Of a stretch of DNA of 64,000 nt, positions 53,483 through 63,928 are shown piece after piece. This stretch comes from Phycomyces blakesleeanus NRRL 1555(-) (taxonomy: Eukaryota; Mucoromycota; Mucoromycetes; Mucorales; Phycomycetaceae). Position 1 is the first letter of the stretch. Each line of letters opens with the position of its first letter. The stretch lies in contig NW_017265150.1 of assembly GCF_001638985.1 (NCBI RefSeq), positions 682,001 through 746,000 on the forward strand, in the 5' to 3' direction. Made by a program: the position numbers and the translations under genes. The notes beneath the pieces were generated by a model. That model made no database searches. It was not told where the DNA came from and saw only the letters and a program-made list of their open reading frames with translations.

Positions 53483-54700
53483 ATGTCATACAACAGAATT
53501 CGATTTGTTTCGGTCAACCCTGCTCAGCCTGCAACAGAGGATAGTCAATCCCTCCCAGAAACTTCAAATGAGGCCGTGTTTGACACATTCCCAGATGTTG
53601 TTTCTGCTGAAGCAACTGGAAATGGTGAACTGGAAGACGCCATTGACGAAGAAGACGTTTTGCATTCCGAAGACGATGAGGATGCAGAACAAGCTGCTAG
53701 TACGGAAGATGTCCCTGAGGTCAGCACTAGTCAATTCTGGTCTATGGACGCGACCCGTCTTCTCTTGAAAGTTATTTTGCAAACAGACCATCATAACTTG
53801 GTTAAAGCTGCAGGTGGAAACAAGAAGAAAATTGGTCACCTTTGGAATACTCTTGTGGAAGCTTTCAAGGCTGAAACTGACTTTGAAAACTTGCCATTAT
53901 CCTTCAACTCGACAGTGGATAGCAACAAATGCAACACGAAGTTCAAGTTGTTGAAAACTAGTTTCAAAGCAGATTCGGGCAGAGTATATGCTCAAACAGG
54001 CCGTAATGCATACCTGCCTCGTATGCGCTGGTTCAACGAAATGCGTGAGATTACGTTGAACGATCCCACGTACAGCATTCCATGCTTGGTTTCGACTGGG
54101 ACTATGTCCCAAGGAGTAACAATCACGCGTACATCGACAACTGGAAGAATAACCAGGGAGCATGTTGGAACTTCCCAGCCTTTGGAAATTCTTGAGGAAG
54201 AACAAGCGGCAGCTGAGGAGCCGGCAGCGGAGGAGCCTGTAGCCGATGAGCCAGTAACTTAGGAGCCTGCAGCTGAGGATCCAGTAGCCAACAGCTATAG
54301 TTCCGTCCCGCCCAGTGTGCCCTTGCTTGTAGCACCTGCACATGATCGGTTGCCTGCTGGTGATCGTTATGATTCCATGTTGGAGCTTATGGGCTCAGCA
54401 TATGCAGCAATGAGAGAAGATATCCGTGTATCTACACGGGAGCTTACAGAAGCGTTTGGTACAGCTGAAGAAAGAGAAGAAAAGAAGAGAAGAGTAGCTT
54501 TGGAGTTGGAGTTGAGAACGATGGAGGTGAACTTGTTTGTGAAGGAGAACGAGGAGAGATCACTGGAGCGTGCAAGACGGGCAAGAAGAGACGACGAACT
54601 CCTTGCTGATCACAAAAGAATGACAGACCTTCTGTCTAAGTTTGTTAGTAGAAACATTGAAGACAGTAGCATCCAAAGCAATGACAATGGTGAGGCATAA
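53483..54700 (+). pseudogene. SANT-like companion of the Harbinger element, single in-frame TAG
   Basis: Starts 'MSYNRIRFVSVNPAQPATED', has an acidic head ('AIDEEDVLHSEDDEDAEQAA'), then a trihelix-like DNA-binding region: 'FWSMDATRLLLKVILQTDHH', 'KKIGHLWNTLVEAFKAET', 'SNKCNTKFKLLKTSFKADSG'. A Glu/Ala/Pro-rich linker contains TAG at 54260-54262; the same frame continues to 54700 with 'RYDSMLELMGSAYAAMRED' and a charged coiled coil ('TAEEREEKKRRVALELELRT') to the end. An upstream ATG at 53393 would add 30 hydrophobic residues and is less likely. Only the single nonsense codon prevents a full-length product of about 405 aa. Confidence 0.8.
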
Positions 54701-54780
54701 AATAAAAACTGTACATGTTTTCACCATTTTATATATTAGAATTTAAAAAAAGTCAAGCAGTCTTGTTGGAAGTATAAGCT

Positions 54781-56492
54781 TTACAAGCTGCTCATAACTT
54801 CATTTCTTTTTATTACTCCCTGATCCTTGAGTTGTCTCAAGCGAGAAGTAAGGCTAGTTCTAGTGCCAAATTCATTGACTGTAGGGATATCAGTCTCCAT
54901 ATCTCTACTCATTGGTTCCATTAATAGCTCCACGTCATCATCAGCCTCATTTTCCAGAAATCTGCGCATCTCGACATCCTCTTCAGCATCCACAATGATG
55001 GAATCACCATTGTCAATACATAAATTGTGAAGAACACAGCAAGAAGTGATTATCAATGCCATGTTATCGGTTTTTAAGACAAAGAGGTGTTTGTACATAA
55101 ATCGCCATCGAAGTACGAGTAAAGAAAAGGTGTTCTCAATTTTTTGCCGAGTAGAGGACTGCATGCTGTTGTATTTCTTACGGGCCGCTATTTCTTGGTC
55201 GGTAAGTGGGGTTTCTGTGCTGTTTCTTTCTGTGAAAGGAGTCATCATCTGCGGGAGAAGAGGATATGCCGAATCTATTAGGTAAATATTAAACATGAAC
55301 AGTGAGACATAATGATATAAGACAGATACAAAAACTGTTTAACTTTAAATTGTTTATACCTCCAATAATATAGGTACCATCAAGACACGGTCTCCTTCCT
55401 TCATCTTCTGAGATCATATCCTGATATATCTGGCTAAGTTTAAAAAATTTTGCATCGTGAAAACTTCCTGAAAAGATTTGGTTAATAGATAAGTATTCAA
55501 GTAGTATAGTCAGATTATATAGATTTATTACCTGGTGCACCAACACAGATATCAAGAAACTTTTTATTGTGATCACAAATTGCCATCAGGTTCATTGACG
55601 TATGGTTTTTGCGATCAACATATCAATTTCCATCTACTCTTGGCTTTTCTATCTGTACGAGTTTCCCGTCGATGGCACCAACAACGTCTTTCAAGTGGTC
55701 ATGGCCATGGATACTGGTACTTGTACGAGTAGCAAAACCGTTGGCAATTTCTCTCTGCTTTTGAATGGTTGATGGCCATACAATGACCTTATTGGCAATT
55801 TCTTTTGTCATTGTATTGATAAAACGTACTGTAAACTCATTGTAGGAGCCGTGGCCAACACCAAGTGTTGCCTTAGCAATTCTATAACCAAAGTGTGTGT
55901 TACAGAATCTCCATAAAACAACAGCAACCTGTTGGGCAACATTCCAAGTGCTTCTTTGTTCATCAGTGAACCTTGAGTATGCAGCTGTGTTTTTTAGAAG
56001 ATTCACAAGGTTCTCGAAAGTTGATCGCGTAATCCGATAATGGGTCTTAAAGGCACGCTCTCCAGTCTCTTCGTCAGTAAGGTTTGGGTGGTCGATTGTC
56101 CACCAACGGTATGTACCTTGGTTAGCTCGTCTACGAATCACTACCCGTTCCTGAATCATAGACACGCTGCCAATGTAGATCAAGAAGAAGATGTCTTGGT
56201 TGATTAATTTCATTGCTTTCAAGGTCTGTTGCAAATAGAGCTCATTGATAGCTGAAATAAATTCTACTTTTTCTTGTTGAGCAGAATTATTGCTTTCGTT
56301 GCGCTTTTGTGGCAATATTTGATCGTTTATGAGCTCTTCGTCAAGTTCTTCATCAAATTCCTCGTCCTCAAGCTCATCTGTCTTGGATACTTCTTTGAAT
56401 ATAGCATCAGACTTCTTAACAATAAGGCTTATCAGTGCCGCGTCCTCTTCAGAGAGGTCTATATTGGAAAGTGTATTTGTTGTTGAAGACAT
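54781..56492 (-). pseudogene. PIF/Harbinger transposase, single in-frame TGA
   Basis: Complement(join(54781..55274,55360..55467,55532..56492)) keeps one frame of 521 codons with one internal TGA (55620-55622, between 'KPRVDGN' and 'YVDRKNHTSMNLMAICDHNK'). The N-terminus is acidic ('ELEDEEFDEELDEELIND'), then 'RITRSTFENLVNLLKN' and 'VGHGSYNEFTVRFINTMTKE'. Catalytic acids: Asp in 'VVGAIDGKLVQIEKP', Asp in 'GDSAYPLLPQMMTPF' and Glu in 'RQKIENTFSLLVLRWRFMYK'. It is the DDE_Tnp_4 enzyme of this element. The position of the TGA, where Trp is common in relatives, suggests one recent point mutation. Confidence 0.88.
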
Positions 56493-57049
56493 TTTTGAGA
56501 GTAGTATACTTTATTTATTGAGGGTAAAAGCAAAAGAAAGAACTTTTAATTATTATGCATTCAAAGAGTTATACTTTTTCAGTATAGTATTTATTATAAC
56601 ACCGACTTATTATTACGTATACAGTACCAAATTTGTATTTTGAAAAGTTACCAAAAAGAAATTTAAAATCTAATCGATTAGAATAATTCTAATCGATTAG
56701 ACACTCCGTGAGCACCTAGAGCAGGTATATAAAAAGTACGGTCTTTAAAAATATTGTTCCTTTTTTGAAAAAAAATATACTTCTAAAATAAGAACATTAG
56801 AGACGTTTGTGGACTCAGATTTGTAGAGTTGCACAGAATATTAGCTAAAAAAAGGCTTTTTTTGAAACTCAAATTTTCAACTTGTATTGCCGTATTTAGC
56901 TTATTTATGTTACATAAAATTGTAGGACATTCATTTTAACTAAACGTACAAGCTGTCATTATCAATTGTGACTTGATATTCAGTAACGAAAACATTACCG
57001 TTACTTGAAAGGGCAGCACCTTTCTCTTTTTCTTTAACAAAATCTTAAA

Positions 57050-58525
57050 ATGTTTCGTTTTGATCCTATTATCGAACTAACGGATCGTTACATAAATCAC
57101 AGCTCTCGGCGTATTGCTGAAGAACAAGAGCGAGGATGGGTATCTGTTCCTGAACAGCAAGAGGAACATGCAGATGTTTACGAAGATCAAGAGCCCACCA
57201 ATGAAGAAATTCAAGAAGCACTTGCTCAATATGCCCGAGACCGTGAGCAGGAAGGGGAACGCATAGCTGTCTTCTTGCATTGTCAAGGTTGCTTAGACCC
57301 AAGCACCTTGTCTGATGAAGATTCTAAACTTTTGTTTAGATTCACGCAGCCCGAGGTATAATTAAATCATTGCTTTCAAGAAAAAAAAAAGTACTAATTT
57401 AATATATTTATAAAACCAGATACGCTCCTTGGCCACTCTTCTTGAAATGGGAGACATCGTCTACTTTCGAGAAGGCACTCCAAGTGAATTTTCTCTGCCA
57501 ATGACACTGGCTCTGATGATTGTGCTTCGCAGAATGGTTTTCCCTGCTCGCTTAGTAGATTTATCTCTGCTCTTTGGAAAGGGAAAGTCTACTCTCAGTG
57601 TCATCTTCAATGAAATGATAGAGAAGATTTATATTAAGTTCTATCCAGCCTTGAAGTTTGACTACTGTCAATTCCGGGAATCAAACCTGATGCGCTTCAG
57701 CCGAGCCATTAGAGAAAGATGTAAATAACACTTGCAAAATATAATATTAGTTTAATAGTACTTACGTTTTATATATTATTTGGATAAAAGCACTGGCAAT
57801 GTACTGTGTTGGGTTTATTGATGGAACCTTCAACAAGATAGCAAGGCCCATTGTTGATCAAGAGGGGGCATACAATGGCCATTACGTGAGTGAAAGATTG
57901 GATATATAGATCTGACACATGTCTTTACTCAATTTATATACTCTTTATAGCGAGGACATGGTTTGAAGTACCAAGCAGTGGTAACACCCGATGGTATTAC
58001 TTCGTCCATTATGGGGCCAGACAGTGGTAGGAATCACGACGTGCGCATGTACCGCGAAAGTCAATTGGATGCCATGATGTGCGTAGCATTTGACTTTACA
58101 AGCATAAATGGTCCATGCTATTACTTGTATGGTGATCCGGCATATACCGCATCAGACCATATGATGATCCCTTTCAGAAGACGTAAGTATTGTACAGTTA
58201 TCTATCTCGACGGTAAAGACTTATGGTTTGCATATTGTCTGTTTTAGAAACGGCTGATGAGCAAGAACTTGCTATCAACAAAAGTATGTCTGCTGTGCGA
58301 ATTTCCGTGGAGCACGAGTTTGCTCATTCCGGGAGTCTGTGGGCTTTCTTAAAGTACTCACAGACCCAAAGAAGTGGTCAGTCCCCAGTGGGACTATATT
58401 ATATTGTTGGAACGTTCTTGAAGAACCTCCATGTCTGTTATAATGGAGGAAACCAGACAAGCAAAAAGTACGGTGTTGCTCCTCCTACACCAGAGCAGTA
58501 CATTTATGGATTATTAAACCAATAA
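57050..58525 (+). CDS. PIF/Harbinger transposase, intact (five exons)
   Basis: join(57050..57355,57420..57720,57791..57885,57951..58182,58248..58525) splices in frame to 403 aa. Exon 1 is an N-terminal acidic/Glu-rich segment ('EDQEPTNEEIQEALAQYARD'). Exon 2 has 'LMIVLRRMVFPARLVDLSLL' 'FGKGKSTLSVIFNEM'. Catalytic residues: Asp in 'CVGFIDGTFNKIARP' (exon 3), Asp in 'YLYGDPAYTASDHMM' (exon 4) and Glu in 'VRISVEHEFAHSGSLWAFLK' (exon 5). It ends 'PTPEQYIYGLLNQ'. All introns are 60-70 nt with GT-AG borders. The enzyme should recognise the element's inverted ends with the help of the companion at 58620-59476 and insert into 3-bp targets. Confidence 0.9.
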
Positions 58526-58619
58526 TATTTTTTTACTCCAAACTATCTGTAATGTGAAGAAATTTGATGACTATTATGACATGTTTTACGTATATATATT
58601 TTTATTGTTTTTTAAGACC

Positions 58620-59476
58620 TTAAAGCAGGTATCTCTGCATATTGTACTCGAAACGAGCCTGTCTCTCCTCTAGCAGAGTCTGTCTCTGCTCCAGTGTTCT
58701 CTGCCTTGTCTCGATAGCCAGAAATCCTCTTTCAACATTCTCCTCCAACCTGCGCATTGAGGTAAGTACCTCACCATCACTTATTCCAGCCACCATACTG
58801 GACAATTCATCCCGAAAGGACTTCAACATTTCTCTGGCATCAGAAAAGTCGGCCGTCGATTGACCGACTAGATGTCCAGAAGAACTGCCCTCTACTTTAT
58901 CTGTCCATTTCTTTTGTTCTACAACTCTCAACGGATTGTTGGACTTTAATAAAGTCGCTCTCTCCACGACTTTACCTGCAGCTGCCTGCTTCTGGACTTC
59001 TTCCTCGGAAGCCAATTGCTTTTTCATGGCCTTGCCCCGATCTCCTTCAGCCTCCTTTAAAAACTTATAGTATTAAACACATTGATATTCGACGAATATA
59101 CCTAATACAACGTGAAGATTACCAATTCAACAAGCTGAAAGAGAAGCTGATCGAGATCAGAGTAGCTCTCGTTTGACCCTGTCATTTTTTTTTCTTGGGT
59201 CTGTCTTGCTTTGAACTGCTTGACCAGATTCTTGTGTCTCTGCTTGAGTGTTGAGACACCAATTTCGTTGCCTTTACCTCCGGCATCTTTGACCTTTTTG
59301 AGGATTTCATCCCAGGCAGCACCCGATTGCCCATGACCAGCATATGAGGGGTGTCGGTGGATCAACGATTCCACAAGGAGTCTGTCTCTTCCAGCGATCA
59401 GATTTATCTTGTAATTAAATCTGATGGGAGCGTCTGCAGCGAAAGTATTCATATGTGCGTTCATGTTTAAAACCAA
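58620..59476 (-). CDS. SANT-like companion of the Harbinger element, intact
   Basis: Complement(join(58620..59054,59123..59476)) gives 262 aa in one frame. Exon 1: 'MVLNMNAHMNTFAADAPIRF', then 'RDRLLVESLIHRHPSYAGHG', 'GAAWDEILKKVKDAGGKGNE' and 'LKQRHKNLVKQFKARQTQEK', a trihelix/SANT-like DNA-binding domain. Exon 2: 'EAEGDRGKAMKKQLASEEEV', a Ser/Thr linker, and a long C-terminal coiled coil ('RQRTLEQRQTLLEERQARFE'). It is convergent with the transposase, 94 bp apart. Role: DNA-binding and nuclear targeting partner of the transposase (family knowledge). The first Met is used; Met5 and Met9 are alternatives. Confidence 0.82.
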
Positions 59477-60045
59477 GTGAAGGAAAAGTGGTAAAAACGC
59501 GTATTATGATAGTAGGATGTTTATAAAATTAAAATTAAAAGTGACTTTTTTCGGTGTTATAATTATCAGCTTGCCGTTAGTTTAGAGCAGAAAATAAACG
59601 AATATGAGAGGCTACCAATTTGAATAAGGTTTGGTAGAGTAGTGTCTCTATATAGATGTGTATGTAACATCGGGTTTCCTTTCTAAGGCAATAAGCTCAT
59701 GCAAAAAGTTGAAAATCTGAGTCCACAAACGTCTCTATTATTGTTTTTTGATAAAATTCTTTATCGAAGAACAATTCCGAGAGCACCTTATAACACCGAC
59801 GTATTATTCATTACACGACATCTATATTTGGCACATATTAATCTTCTAAAAAAGGAACATTATTGTTTTTCGATTGACGCGTGTTGAGTTTGTTGTGTGT
59901 GCAACTTGGTCAGAAAATAAGAATAAAAGATATTGAAGAAGAATTAAAAATGTAATCCTGGAGTACGAGTTCGGGTGGGAAGGAGGATAATAAAGAGAAA
60001 GGTGAATATGGAAGGGATACAGAGTATTTAGAAGGGCGATTGAAT

Positions 60046-60312
60046 GTTCAACTTCACTTGGGACAGTTGAGGATGGAAAAGAAATAAAAGTGTTAAGGTA
60101 GAAGGTGAAAGGAGGTATAGGAACACTGTCGATTTCACTCAGGACAATCCAAACAGGTAAAACAGCAAGGCATAGGAAGGTAAGGTAGAAGAAGTAAATA
60201 AAAATACTGCTGATTTCACTCGGGACAATCAAGACAGATAGACAGCAAGGTACGAGAAGATAAGTTTAGAGGAGAATTTAAGAGGACGCTGTTGATTTCA
60301 CTCAGGACAATC
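60046..60312. repeat. Four spaced copies of a ~20-bp motif, ~80-bp period
   Basis: Copies of gatttcactcRggacaatc lie near 60130, 60211 and 60292, with a degenerate one near 60050 (acttcacttgggacagttg). Between copies 'aaacagcaaggca' and 'agacagcaaggta' are also shared, so a unit of about 80 bp has been tandemly duplicated and has diverged. Confidence 0.75.
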
Positions 60313-60990
60313 ACACAGATACAAAGAGATAGAAAGAGGAAAAAGGGGAAGAGGGTTTTGAACAGAGATATAAGACTTTAATGCGATGTATGATTGCTTT
60401 CCTACGGGTCAGGCAGAGAGCAATTCAGGGACGGTAATTTTAAGAGAGAGATAACTGATGATGTTTATTGTTGTAAAAATAGGTTTCTTATATACCTTTT
60501 GTAAAATGAAAAATATGAGAATAAAATGTTTAGAGATTGTAGAGGTGACTTATAGCGTGAGAGGGAATGTTATGTAAAGGCGGGTAGATGTCAATGTCAA
60601 TGTCAAGGGAAAGAGTGGGATAATGTTGTGTTTTTGGTAAAATGTAAAAGGTAAGATGTTAGAATACAATAAGAATAGTAATAAAAGAGTAATAAAGATG
60701 GGATACAAGATGAGAAATTAATAGCAGTAATATTGAAAGATAAGTAGTGTGAGAAAAAAGAAACTGGAAACTGGAAAAGGAAATGGGAAGATGTATGTAA
60801 AAAGGGTAAAGATGCCAAAAGGAGAATATGCGCGGGAGATGAAATGGAAGTGATAATAAAGGTAAAAGTATATGTAAAAATGTGATAATATGTAGAAGTG
60901 ATGAACGAGAAAAATAGGCAGGGAAACGATCGGAGAAGAAGGAAATAAATCAGGGTGGGCGAAGCTGGAGAACACACAACACCCGTGTCA

Positions 60991-61010
60991 CGATAAAGAA
61001 TTCTTTATCG
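60991..61010. repeat. 20-bp perfect palindrome
   Basis: CGATAAAGAATTCTTTATCG, just inside the element-like end at 61032. Confidence 0.9.
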
Positions 61011-61036
61011 AAAAACAATTCCGAGAGCACCTTAAC

Positions 61037-61480
61037 TTACATGATTAAAATCGCCCAATAGAATAAAGTTTGAAGGATTGAGAAGGATGAGGTCAGGGGT
61101 GGACAGTAAAGAGGTAAAAAACGATAATGTGGAGTTTGAGAAGCTGGAGCATAGATGACACCTATCCTGAAGAGAGAGAAAGTATTATCCACATGCGTGA
61201 TGGCGGTCGTGATACACCTGCCACATGGGCTAAATAGAGGGTCAGTGAAGATGATGTGAGGGGAAAGGCATACAACACCGCAGTGTGGAGACCATAATGA
61301 TGAAGAGGACTGAAATTGTTGGACAAAGGTAGATTGAAGCATAGATGATGAGGCATGGGTTTCTTTCAGGGCTAAAATATCGATTCCCTGTGAGCATAAA
61401 TGGCGTATGAAAAAGGAGCGTGATTCAGGGTGTCCAACTTTGGGTAGACCCCTACAGTTCATAGTGCTTATTTTAATCAT
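61037..61480 (-). pseudogene. LINE ORF2, endonuclease N-terminal part only
   Basis: Starts 'MIKISTMNCRGLPKVG' (Asn of the AP-endonuclease first motif), has 'GIDILALKETHASSS' (Glu motif), 'CGVVCLSPHIIFTDPLFSPC' and 'SLFRIGVIYAPASQTPHYRF', and ends at the point where the GDFN motif should be: 'FYWAILIM' is the frame-shifted form of 'FILLGDFNHV'. It is cut at about 61036 by the neighbouring repeat. Belongs with the gag-like frame at 61720-62836. Confidence 0.8.
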
Positions 61481-61719
61481 TGGTTAATGTTGGCCTCTGC
61501 GCCGAGGGCTTTTGTGGTTTGTGGGTGAGTAAAGCGAGGAGGAGAGAGAGATGTATTGCGGCCTGTTGGACATGCTGGCTGGGAAAAACGGGGATGAATG
61601 TGGCGAGAGGCAGACTGGAGCCGGAGAGCCCGAGCCTCATCTCTATCCAGGAGATTAGTTATCATTCTGTCGTCTATCTCTTTGTCCCAGCTACGCGTGG
61701 GGGTGTCAACAGAATGGCT

Positions 61720-62836
61720 TCAAGGGCGAGGGCCAGAGGACGTGGGCGTCTCAGTTGGTGTCATCAGAGTTAAGGGTGTTGTTGTGGGAGACAGCTCAGA
61801 CAACTCATGCAAAGCAGGTTGACGAGGATTGTGTTTGGAAGCCTCGGATCCTCCGTAGATGAGTGAGAGCCCAGTGGGAATCAAAGGCTTAGGTGCGATT
61901 ATGGGGCGATCGAGCTTCGAATTGCAGTTGGGGTGGCGGGAGCGCTTGTTGGACGTCTTGGATGTCTTGGAAGGATTAGTATTGGACGGACAATTGACTT
62001 GCAGGTGGCCGGTCTTGTTGCATCCAAAACACGTTTGGGTTTTGGCTGGGCGTTTGGTGCATTTTGTGACTTCGTGCCCCATTTCCTTACAGTAAGTGCA
62101 GTGGGAGCCCATGGAAGGCCACTAACCAAGAATCTTTTGCGTATCATTGTATGCAATCTGGTATGTCAGAGAATCCAATGGCACATCGTTGGTAGGGGTA
62201 TTGGCGAGGACAACATGGCCAGAACCATCAAAAAACCTATATGTTTCATGAACAGCGATCTCCCACACTTTACCAAAAGGAGACATACACTTTGCGAGTT
62301 GTGTAGCAAGTTTATGATAAGGAGCATGAGGAAGCTTGGCTAGGAAAACACAGCGAACAATTGTGCCAATGGGAACAGCAGGTTGAGCGGGGAAAGACGA
62401 ATCACCAACTACCAAAGGTTGAGAGCACGCTCTCTCGCAGCTCGCATTGGTAGGTAGGTGGAGCTCACAGGTATCAGGCGAAGAGCGAGAGCCAAGAGTG
62501 ATGCCCATGTTAACCTCGCGAGGATAAGTTGAGAGAAGAGCTCCCAAGAAAGGGTCGAACTTGGGTGAGGATTTTGGTGGGGCGATGAAAAAAAAAAACA
62601 GAAAACTTAGAGGACCCTACACACCAGGTACGCGGAGTCGTGTTATTCGTAGAGCTGAAGATAACATGAGGTTGCTTTTCGAGGAGTAGAGATGCGTTCT
62701 AAATAGCTACTTGTGAGTAGAGAGGTGTCAAAGAGGGTGAGATTGGTGTGAATGAGGGTTGTAATGGTGGAGATGAGCAAGTGGTGGAGGGGTTTTTGGC
62801 CCCAGGTGGTTCCAGAGTGGTAGTGAAAAGAGCCAT
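61720..62836 (-). pseudogene. LINE ORF1 (gag-like) with two CCHC zinc knuckles
   Basis: From 62836: 'MALFTTTLEPPGAKNPSTTC', a stop and frame changes around 62700-62550, then 62547-62122 ('VPIGTIVRCVFLAKLPHAPY', 'PFGKVWEIAVHETYRFFDGS', an RRM-like region), then a stop, then 'HCTYCKEMGHEVTKC' and 'CFGCNKTGHLQVNC', two CCHC knuckles that bind element RNA, and a Pro/Ser/Thr-rich tail ending at 61720. It lies 5' of ORF2 on the same strand. It differs from the first LINE's ORF1, which lacks knuckles. Confidence 0.8.
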
Positions 62837-62882
62837 GTCGAACTATTTTTTTAGATGCTTGGATGCTCGTTTTTAATTTTTG

Positions 62883-63827
62883 GTTTTTTTTGTAAAGAGG
62901 AACTGGTCCTTGTATTTATTGTGTGTTAAGAAAGGAACACAATTATTTTTGGATTTTTTTGGGGGTTTGGAGAAAATAGAAATAGAGGTCCAAGGGAAGT
63001 CTATGTTAAATTTAGGTCAGAGGAAAGGTGCGAAACAAGGGCGTCTATTTTAGAGTTAATCGAGGAGGTCTGGAAAGTCCTGTTGTCAAAGATAAAGCTC
63101 CATTGAGTGCGCCACAGGGCAAGGATGATGCTACTAGTTATTTGACATGGGTGGACATGGAATACAGGTGATGGATGGTCAGGGATTTCCAGAGAGAATA
63201 GTGCGCGATGGATATCAAATGTTGACGGGGATAGTCCAAAGTACTTAATCCATGCAGTTTCCCACACCGTCCATTTCTGTGGGCACTGGTAGAGAAAATG
63301 AGAGAGTGTGCCCACCTCAGACAAGCAAATGGGACAGTTTGGAGTGACGAATATGGTTGGTGCACGACTGTGGAGGGTGTATTGACATGACAGGGAGTTA
63401 AGTATAGCCCAATACCATATGTTCTGGGATGTGTGATGGATGGGAAAGGCCCAAAATAAACGCCATTGTTTAGCTTGCAATGGGAGGGGCACAAGAGGAG
63501 ATTGAGTGTGATCCTGGCATGCCTCCCGAAATCGGTTGGTTGTAAAGTCAGATAAGCGTTTACATCCAGTTTGGAGGGCTCCAACGAATGGCTTGCAATC
63601 TACGATCAAAGGGTTAACTGGCAGTAGCAATTCAGGATGGTCATTGGGAGGTAAAGTAGCATGCCAAAAAAAAATGCGTGAGCTCAGCAGTTGTGTTATC
63701 AAGGTCCCGAAACAGCTTAGCGATCAGATATGGCGAGATGGACCGTTCGGTTTGCGTTCGGGAGCGGATAGCTTGCAGGTCCTGGTCAAAAATGAAAGCA
63801 TCAGAAACATTAAGGCGCTTCCAGCCA
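62883..63827 (-). mobile_element. 5'-truncated LINE insertion (~945 bp)
   Basis: Only the 3' end of a LINE is present, on the minus strand. The 3' terminus lies at the T-rich end (plus strand) near 62883, and the 5' end stops abruptly at 63827. Flanking 14-bp duplication and 5' truncation are the hallmarks of target-primed reverse transcription. Confidence 0.85.
63001..63827 (-). pseudogene. LINE ORF2 C-terminal part with zf-RVT-like motif
   Basis: From 63827 down: 'KTGWKRLNVSDAFIFDQDLQ', 'YLIAKLFRDLDNTTAELTHF', then a one-frame change near 63655 and 'NDHPELLLPVNPLIVDCKPF', 'LPLQAKQWRLFWAFPIHHTS', the zinc motif 'CPICLSEVGTLSHFLYQCPQ' and 'IILALWRTQWSFIFDNRTF', ending 'SHLSSDLNLT'. The C..C......H....C pattern is the zf-RVT domain found after the RT of many LINEs. 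Confidence 0.85.
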
Positions 63828-63928
63828 GTTTTCATTTTTTGAAGATTCGTCACAGCCAATTATTTTTCAAATTAAACTACCGCTATATCCAACAGTCAAG
63901 CATCGAAAGCTGGTGAAACCCCCTATTA

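Larger units (their letters stand above)
52779..56717. mobile_element. PIF/Harbinger element, complete ends, both genes with one nonsense codon
   Basis: Ends are inverted copies beginning AGGTGCTCAYGGAGTGTC and continuing taatcgattagaat (52779-52810 and 56686-56717). Inside lie a SANT-like gene (+) and the transposase (-), convergent. A matching 3-bp duplication is not visible (TTT/AGA). A second taatcgattagaat copy is present just inside the right end at 56671-56687. Confidence 0.85.
56799..59736. mobile_element. Complete PIF/Harbinger element with ATT target duplication
   Basis: Both ends start AGAGACGTTTGTGGACTCAG, ATT flanks each end (56796-56798 and 59737-59739), and both genes inside are open. 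The 3-bp duplication is the family's standard. This is the best-preserved TE in the window together with the Tc1-like element at 26.8 kb. Confidence 0.93.
59740..61036. repeat. Purine-rich repeat block with element-end-like termini
   Basis: The block between the Harbinger element and the LINE is A/G-rich on the plus strand. cgaagaacaattccgagagcacct (59765-59788) recurs as cgaaaaacaattccgagagcacct (61009-61032) in the same orientation, both resembling a Harbinger-type terminus (AGGTGCTC, read on the minus strand). Minus-strand frames inside (59846-60232, 60603-60977) are Ser/Phe/Tyr low-complexity and not supported as genes. Confidence 0.5.
62838..63928. repeat. Second copy of the 117-bp repeat, split by a LINE fragment
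   Basis: The first part is 62838-62882 and the second 63828-63928; together they match 4593-4709, plus an extra cagtcaagcatcga near 63893-63906. The target sequence GTTTTTAATTTTTG (62869-62882) and GTTTTCATTTTTTG (63828-63841) flanks the insert, a 14-bp duplication with a few changes. Confidence 0.85.

Noticed and set aside
54123..54343. Minus-strand frames opposite the Glu/Ala/Pro linker
   Set aside because: Shadow of the SANT-like companion gene in repetitive codons.
61480..62343. Plus-strand open frames opposite the LINE
   Set aside because: Antisense shadows of the gag-like frame; the minus strand carries the zinc knuckles and endonuclease motifs.
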